Part shown: positions 29,820 through 33,472 of the stretch, in pieces | Layout of the letters: every line of letters starts with the position of its first letter | How positions within the stretch are numbered: position 1 is the first letter of the stretch | NCBI GenBank assembly: GCA_002686085.1 | Contig: NZAC01000033.1 | Location: 1 to 33,472, forward strand | DNA: 33,472 nt | Direction: 5' to 3' | Source: Roseibacillus sp. | GTDB taxonomy: Bacteria > Verrucomicrobiota > Verrucomicrobiia > Verrucomicrobiales > Akkermansiaceae | Made by a program: the position numbers and the translations under genes | Notes under the pieces: generated by a model | Database searches by the model: none | What the model was told of the DNA's origin: nothing | The model's input: the letters and a program-made list of their open reading frames with translations, nothing else

Positions 29820-32800
29820 CTAGTTAGCGCTTACACTGACGTCGTCAATGGAGAGCCCGCTGAAGGCGTCTGGTGAGCTGTCACTAGCGAAGTTGAATTC
29901 GATAAGGATGACTTCACCGAGGGCTGCCGGATCGACAGGGACCTCGATAGTGCTCCAGTCCGTATCAAAGATGGTCATATCCACATCCACGGCGGTCCCC
30001 AGTTGGACTTGATCTGCCGCGCGAAGAAAACGCACGGAGGCAACGTCCGCGAAGCCATCTGCGTCGCGGAAGGCTTTGAAGCTGAGCTCTGCTCCCGGGA
30101 TTCCTGACAAGTCGATGGAGGGAGACCGGAGTGAAATATCGGAATCCGTGCCATAATCGCCGAGGTTAGTGCTCCAGGCATTCAAGGATCCATCAGCACC
30201 CTCGAGGGGGCCAGTCGATCCAACGGGGCTCCCAAGTTCCCAGGCGGTATTGCCGGATGGATCGTTCACCAGAGTAGTCCATCCCTCGGCGCCGCTTTCG
30301 AAGTCGTCTTCGAAGAGGGCGGGCACTGGTCCGGCGAGCAGGTGGAAAATTCTCAGGGGATCTCCCGGGCTGGGAATGCTGTGAGTGTTCAGTGGTACGG
30401 TAGCGGTCAGATTCTCCAGACCAGGAACCGGAGTCCATGTTTCAGGGAGTCCGTCACCTTCCGGATCTGTTGAGCTGACCACGGTGTAAACCTCGGAGGC
30501 ATAGCTGTTCCACTCGAAGTTAAGGGTGTCTCCTCCATCCTCAGATGATACCGAGAAGTTATGAATATCGGGAGAAGTCGTCGTGATGGACAGGTTGTCG
30601 ATCAGGACGGTCTCGGTTGCTCCCCCGGTCCTTGCGGAGAAGGCCCAGATGTAGGAATCGTCAGCTGTAAAATTGGGGATCTCCAGATCCACAATCTCGA
30701 TTGGATTGGCCAAGCCTGTGAGATAGGCACTGAGAGTTCCGGCATCGCCATCCCAGGAGATGGTTGCCGTTCCACTCAGGCTTCCTCCATTCGGCACCGG
30801 CCGGCCCTGCAGGAAGAAGAGATCGGGATGAGCGGTGTTGTTGGTTGCCACATTCAATCCTCCCTCGCCGGCTCCGTTATCGTAGGTATCAAATTCAACT
30901 GAGACCCATGGGATGTCAGCGCCCCAACCTTCTTCCCCAGATCCATTGGCAGCATTGGTGTTAGTGCCAGTTGGATTCGTGAGGGGAGGGATGGCTCCAT
31001 AAGAGACCGAGAATCCATCAGCTGGGTCACCACCTGCAGTGACGGTATAGTCGAAGGTCATGGTCCACGAGGCAGCTGATCCGCCAAGTGCTGGCGTCCG
31101 GAAGGAAGCGTGAGTGCTTCCCAGCCCACTCTCAGTCAGACGGAGTTGACCATCCTGAATAGAGGCCGGGCCGTTGTTGCTGCCAATCGCGCTGCCATCG
31201 CAGAGATCGGTGGTCCCGTTCGGGAATCCATCGAAATTCTGAAGGTAGGCACCCGAACTTGCGCCGAGTCCGCTAGCTTCATTGGGATCTGATCCGCGGG
31301 CAAGTTCGACTCCGTCGGGGCAGAGGTCGCCATCACTATCTACAGAGAGAGGGTTGGTTCCGGTATCAGTGACATCGATGAAGGTGCCGCTGTTGGTTTC
31401 GACACCATCGCTGAGTCCGTCTCCATCGGTGTCAGGGTTGAGTGCACCAGTACCCGTGTCAGTGGCGTTAACGAAGGTTCCTGTTCCGGTCTCCACTCCG
31501 TCGGGGAGGCCATCATCATCTGTATCAGGATTGGTAGGATCCGTGCGTGCGGTAAGCTCCTCTCCATCGGTAGATCCATCGTTATCAAAATCTCCGTCTC
31601 CCGAGAGCTGCGAGAGGTTGTCGATTGATGTCCAGGATGTTTCCCATGCATCGGGAAGGTCGTCACCGTCGCTGTCCTCAGGGTTTGCTGCGATCGGATA
31701 GACCGGAGGGCTCCCGTTCTCGGTGTCACCAAGAGCCACGATCCCGGGAATGCCGGGTCCACTGATGGCTACATCGGTCCACTCGCCACCACCCTGCTCG
31801 CCAAACACGTTGTCGAACGGGAAGATGCCGGGGGTCGAGATGGTGAAGGATTGCGTGCGCTCCGCGCAACAGTCTGGGTCATCTGCGATGACCGTTCCAT
31901 CGGCGGTGTCGATGATGAAGTAGTTGGTGTCGTCCGAGACGATGTGAATGGTATACTGTCCCGGCGAGTAAGTGCTCATGTCGAGATAGCCGTTGTAGCG
32001 AACAGTGAAGTTGTCGCCTCCACCGTCAACAAAGGGGCTGTTTCGGGTGGAAAAGTTGCCGCCGTTGCCATGGCTGGCCCAGGGCACGATGGCGTCGACC
32101 GACCTCGTAGGTGCGGGGTTTCCAGATACGTGGATGTTGTAATTGGCCTGACTCTGCCCGTTCAAGATGGTGCCGCCCCCATACTTGTTTTCCTGGTAGT
32201 TGAGGCCGGTTTGAGTGAAGTCTGGGCCATAGGCCCCAGGGCCGAGTTCGTTGATTGGCACAAAGGAGGGCTGGATAATCTGAATGCCCGGGGTGCTGTT
32301 TGCATCGTTGGGATCGGTATTGCTCTCCACTTCGAATCCATCTGCAGCATTGTCTCCGTCGGTATCGTTATCGAGGGGGTCAGTTCCAGTATCAGTAGCG
32401 CTGACAAAGATTCCCGTGCCAGATTCCACTCCGTCCAGAAGGCCGTCAGAATCACTGTCCGGGTTTGCAGGGTCTGTGCCGGCGGCTTTTTCTGCTCCGT
32501 CGTTGGATCCGTCATTGTCTGCATCCGGGTCGGTGGGGTCTGTTCCGTCGAGGTATTCCTCAGGGTCTGCCACTCCGTCGCTGTCAAAATCACCTGGACC
32601 AAGCTGAGTCAGGTCTCCGGGGAAGAACTGGATCTCATAGCCATCGGGAATACTGTCACCATCCGAATCTTCGTCGGGATCAAAGGTGTCGATATACGCA
32701 CCCCAGCTCAGGCCAAATGGGTCGGTGTCAAACTCGGCGGGTAAGCCGCTGCTGATTCCGAAGGTGCTGGTATAGCCAATTCCGCCGAAGTCCCCAACGT

Positions 32801-33472
32801 TGAAAGAGGTGTCATTGTAGTAGCCGAATCCAATGTCCGCTGCCGACTGAGCTCCGCCTCCGTCTTCCGTGAGCCAGATGTCGACATTAAACCAGCCGCC
32901 TTCGTCGAAGTTGAAGTTGGCGAAGGTTCGAACGTTCCAGGCGGTGTCGGTATGCTCGGAGGATGGACCGGTGGCATTCAGGTTGGTTGCTCCCGCAATC
33001 GGGGTGGCGACTACCTTGACCCGGTCATCGTAGTTCTCGGTGAAGCTGAAGATGCCGTCAGCATCGTAAAACTGGAAGACGTAGGCGATATCATGATTGT
33101 CGCCAGTGAGGTCGGTGCCGAGACCGCCGGGCTCCCGGTCAACGTCGATTCCTTCGAGAATGAGCGAGGATGGATCATCCAAGACGCCGAATGGAATCGA
33201 CTGGTCGACGTTCTCTGGCAGTGCTCCGGTGAAGTCGGCTGCAGGGAGGTTATCCGTGCGGCGGTAGAGAACCCTCTCCGGCAGGTGATTGGAGAGGTTC
33301 ACCTCCGGATTGGACGCAGCATCATTCGGGTCAAATCCACGGTCTATTTCCTGGCCATCGAAGAACAAATCGTCGTCGCTGTCATTATCGAGGGGATCTG
33401 TCCCGGTATCGCTGGCGTTCACGAAAGTTCCGGTGCCCGTCTCAACTCCGTCAAGGAGTCCGTCACCGTCAC
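29820..33472 (-). CDS. Giant thrombospondin type-3 repeat protein with lectin-like domain (5' end outside window)
   Basis: The frame is open to the right edge of the window, so the N-terminus is missing; 1216-1217 residues are visible. Numbering from the internal Met at 33422, the order is: Asp-rich repeats (1-36), a beta-rich domain with DIAYVFQFYDADGIFSF (about 45-245), type-3 repeats (250-375), one PSFIPINE module (385-577), more type-3 repeats (580-715), an L-type-lectin-like domain (about 724-948, with WTMTFDYTV, VSVEFDTYDNG and YIWAFSARTGGATE), then the HNFSVSSEDGGDT linker domain and the C-terminal MAM-like sandwich (DDFESGAEGWTT...) shared with the downstream gene. Both proteins end SAN. 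The lectin-like domain suggests glycan binding at the surface or in the matrix. No anchoring signal is seen. An internal ATG-based start would be wrong because the Asp-rich repeat continues upstream. Confidence 0.85.
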   Translation of the reverse strand, partial: DGDGLLDGVETGTGTFVNASDTGTDPLDNDSDDDLFFDGQEIDRGFDPNDAASNPEVNLSNHLPERVLYRRTDNLPAADFTGALPENVDQSIPFGVLDDPSSLILEGIDVDREPGGLGTDLTGDNHDIAYVFQFYDADGIFSFTENYDDRVKVVATPIAGATNLNATGPSSEHTDTAWNVRTFANFNFDEGGWFNVDIWLTEDGGGAQSAADIGFGYYNDTSFNVGDFGGIGYTSTFGISSGLPAEFDTDPFGLSWGAYIDTFDPDEDSDGDSIPDGYEIQFFPGDLTQLGPGDFDSDGVADPEEYLDGTDPTDPDADNDGSNDGAEKAAGTDPANPDSDSDGLLDGVESGTGIFVSATDTGTDPLDNDTDGDNAADGFEVESNTDPNDANSTPGIQIIQPSFVPINELGPGAYGPDFTQTGLNYQENKYGGGTILNGQSQANYNIHVSGNPAPTRSVDAIVPWASHGNGGNFSTRNSPFVDGGGDNFTVRYNGYLDMSTYSPGQYTIHIVSDDTNYFIIDTADGTVIADDPDCCAERTQSFTISTPGIFPFDNVFGEQGGGEWTDVAISGPGIPGIVALGDTENGSPPVYPIAANPEDSDGDDLPDAWETSWTSIDNLSQLSGDGDFDNDGSTDGEELTARTDPTNPDTDDDGLPDGVETGTGTFVNATDTGTGALNPDTDGDGLSDGVETNSGTFIDVTDTGTNPLSVDSDGDLCPDGVELARGSDPNEASGLGASSGAYLQNFDGFPNGTTDLCDGSAIGSNNGPASIQDGQLRLTESGLGSTHASFRTPALGGSAASWTMTFDYTVTAGGDPADGFSVSYGAIPPLTNPTGTNTNAANGSGEEGWGADIPWVSVEFDTYDNGAGEGGLNVATNNTAHPDLFFLQGRPVPNGGSLSGTATISWDGDAGTLSAYLTGLANPIEIVDLEIPNFTADDSYIWAFSARTGGATETVLIDNLSITTTSPDIHNFSVSSEDGGDTLNFEWNSYASEVYTVVSSTDPEGDGLPETWTPVPGLENLTATVPLNTHSIPSPGDPLRIFHLLAGPVPALFEDDFESGAEGWTTLVNDPSGNTAWELGSPVGSTGPLEGADGSLNAWSTNLGDYGTDSDISLRSPSIDLSGIPGAELSFKAFRDADGFADVASVRFLRAADQVQLGTAVDVDMTIFDTDWSTIEVPVDPAALGEVILIEFNFASDSSPDAFSGLSIDDVSVSAN

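Noticed and set aside
31851..32744. A 297-codon plus-strand open frame inside the upstream giant gene
   Set aside because: It is the complement of Asp/Gly-rich repeats (GAC/GGT codons), which naturally gives long Val/Ser-rich antisense frames.

Overview
The window looks like a chromosomal segment of a Gram-negative bacterium, most plausibly from the Verrucomicrobiota. This is inferred from gene content: an OmpH/Skp-like periplasmic protein, outer-membrane factors and lipoproteins, a secreted prenyltransferase/squalene-oxidase-repeat protein next to a Gln/Ala-rich coiled-coil protein, giant thrombospondin-type-3 repeat proteins, and many starts without a clear Shine-Dalgarno site. The sequence alone does not prove the phylum. 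No tRNA, rRNA, CRISPR array or insertion sequence was seen, and no gene-free gap exceeds 300 bases.

Layout. (1) 1-2730: the 3' end of a low-complexity coiled-coil gene with an 18-bp coding tandem repeat, a secreted prenyltransferase-repeat protein, and a convergent OmpH-like gene. (2) 2854-8797: a trans-4-hydroxy-L-proline catabolic cluster comprising an FAD-dependent D-hydroxyproline dehydrogenase, 4-hydroxyproline 2-epimerase, a DHDPS-family pyrroline-hydroxycarboxylate deaminase, an opposing ornithine-cyclodeaminase-family gene, and an alpha-ketoglutarate-semialdehyde dehydrogenase. Together these would take hydroxyproline to 2-oxoglutarate. (3) 8823-11796: a YceI-like lipoprotein, two convergent spermidine-synthase-like methyltransferase-fold genes sharing overlapping stops, and a FetB-like (UPF0014) permease.

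(4) 11822-23310 is the most interesting part: a divergent arsenic/metal island centred on an ArsR-family regulator at 20681. Rightward lie arsR, an ArsJ-associated GAPDH and ArsJ, the known route that turns arsenate into 1-arseno-3-phosphoglycerate and exports it. Leftward lie nine co-oriented genes: a Cys-rich exported protein, an HlyD-type adaptor, an ABC ATPase, two different FtsX-type permeases, an ArsP/SO_0444-type permease with paired N-terminal cysteines, a Cys-containing lipoprotein, a NodT/TolC-type outer-membrane factor and a His-rich exported protein. They look like one envelope-spanning exporter with periplasmic metal-binding accessories. The arsR start codon sits inside a perfect 16-bp palindrome, right where transcription should begin, which suggests a leaderless, autorepressed message.

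(5) 23359-33472: two tandem leftward genes for giant secreted proteins (2074 aa, and at least 1217 aa truncated by the window edge) built from thrombospondin type-3 Ca-binding repeats, duplicated beta-sandwich-like modules and a shared C-terminal domain. Each ends in a hairpin terminator.
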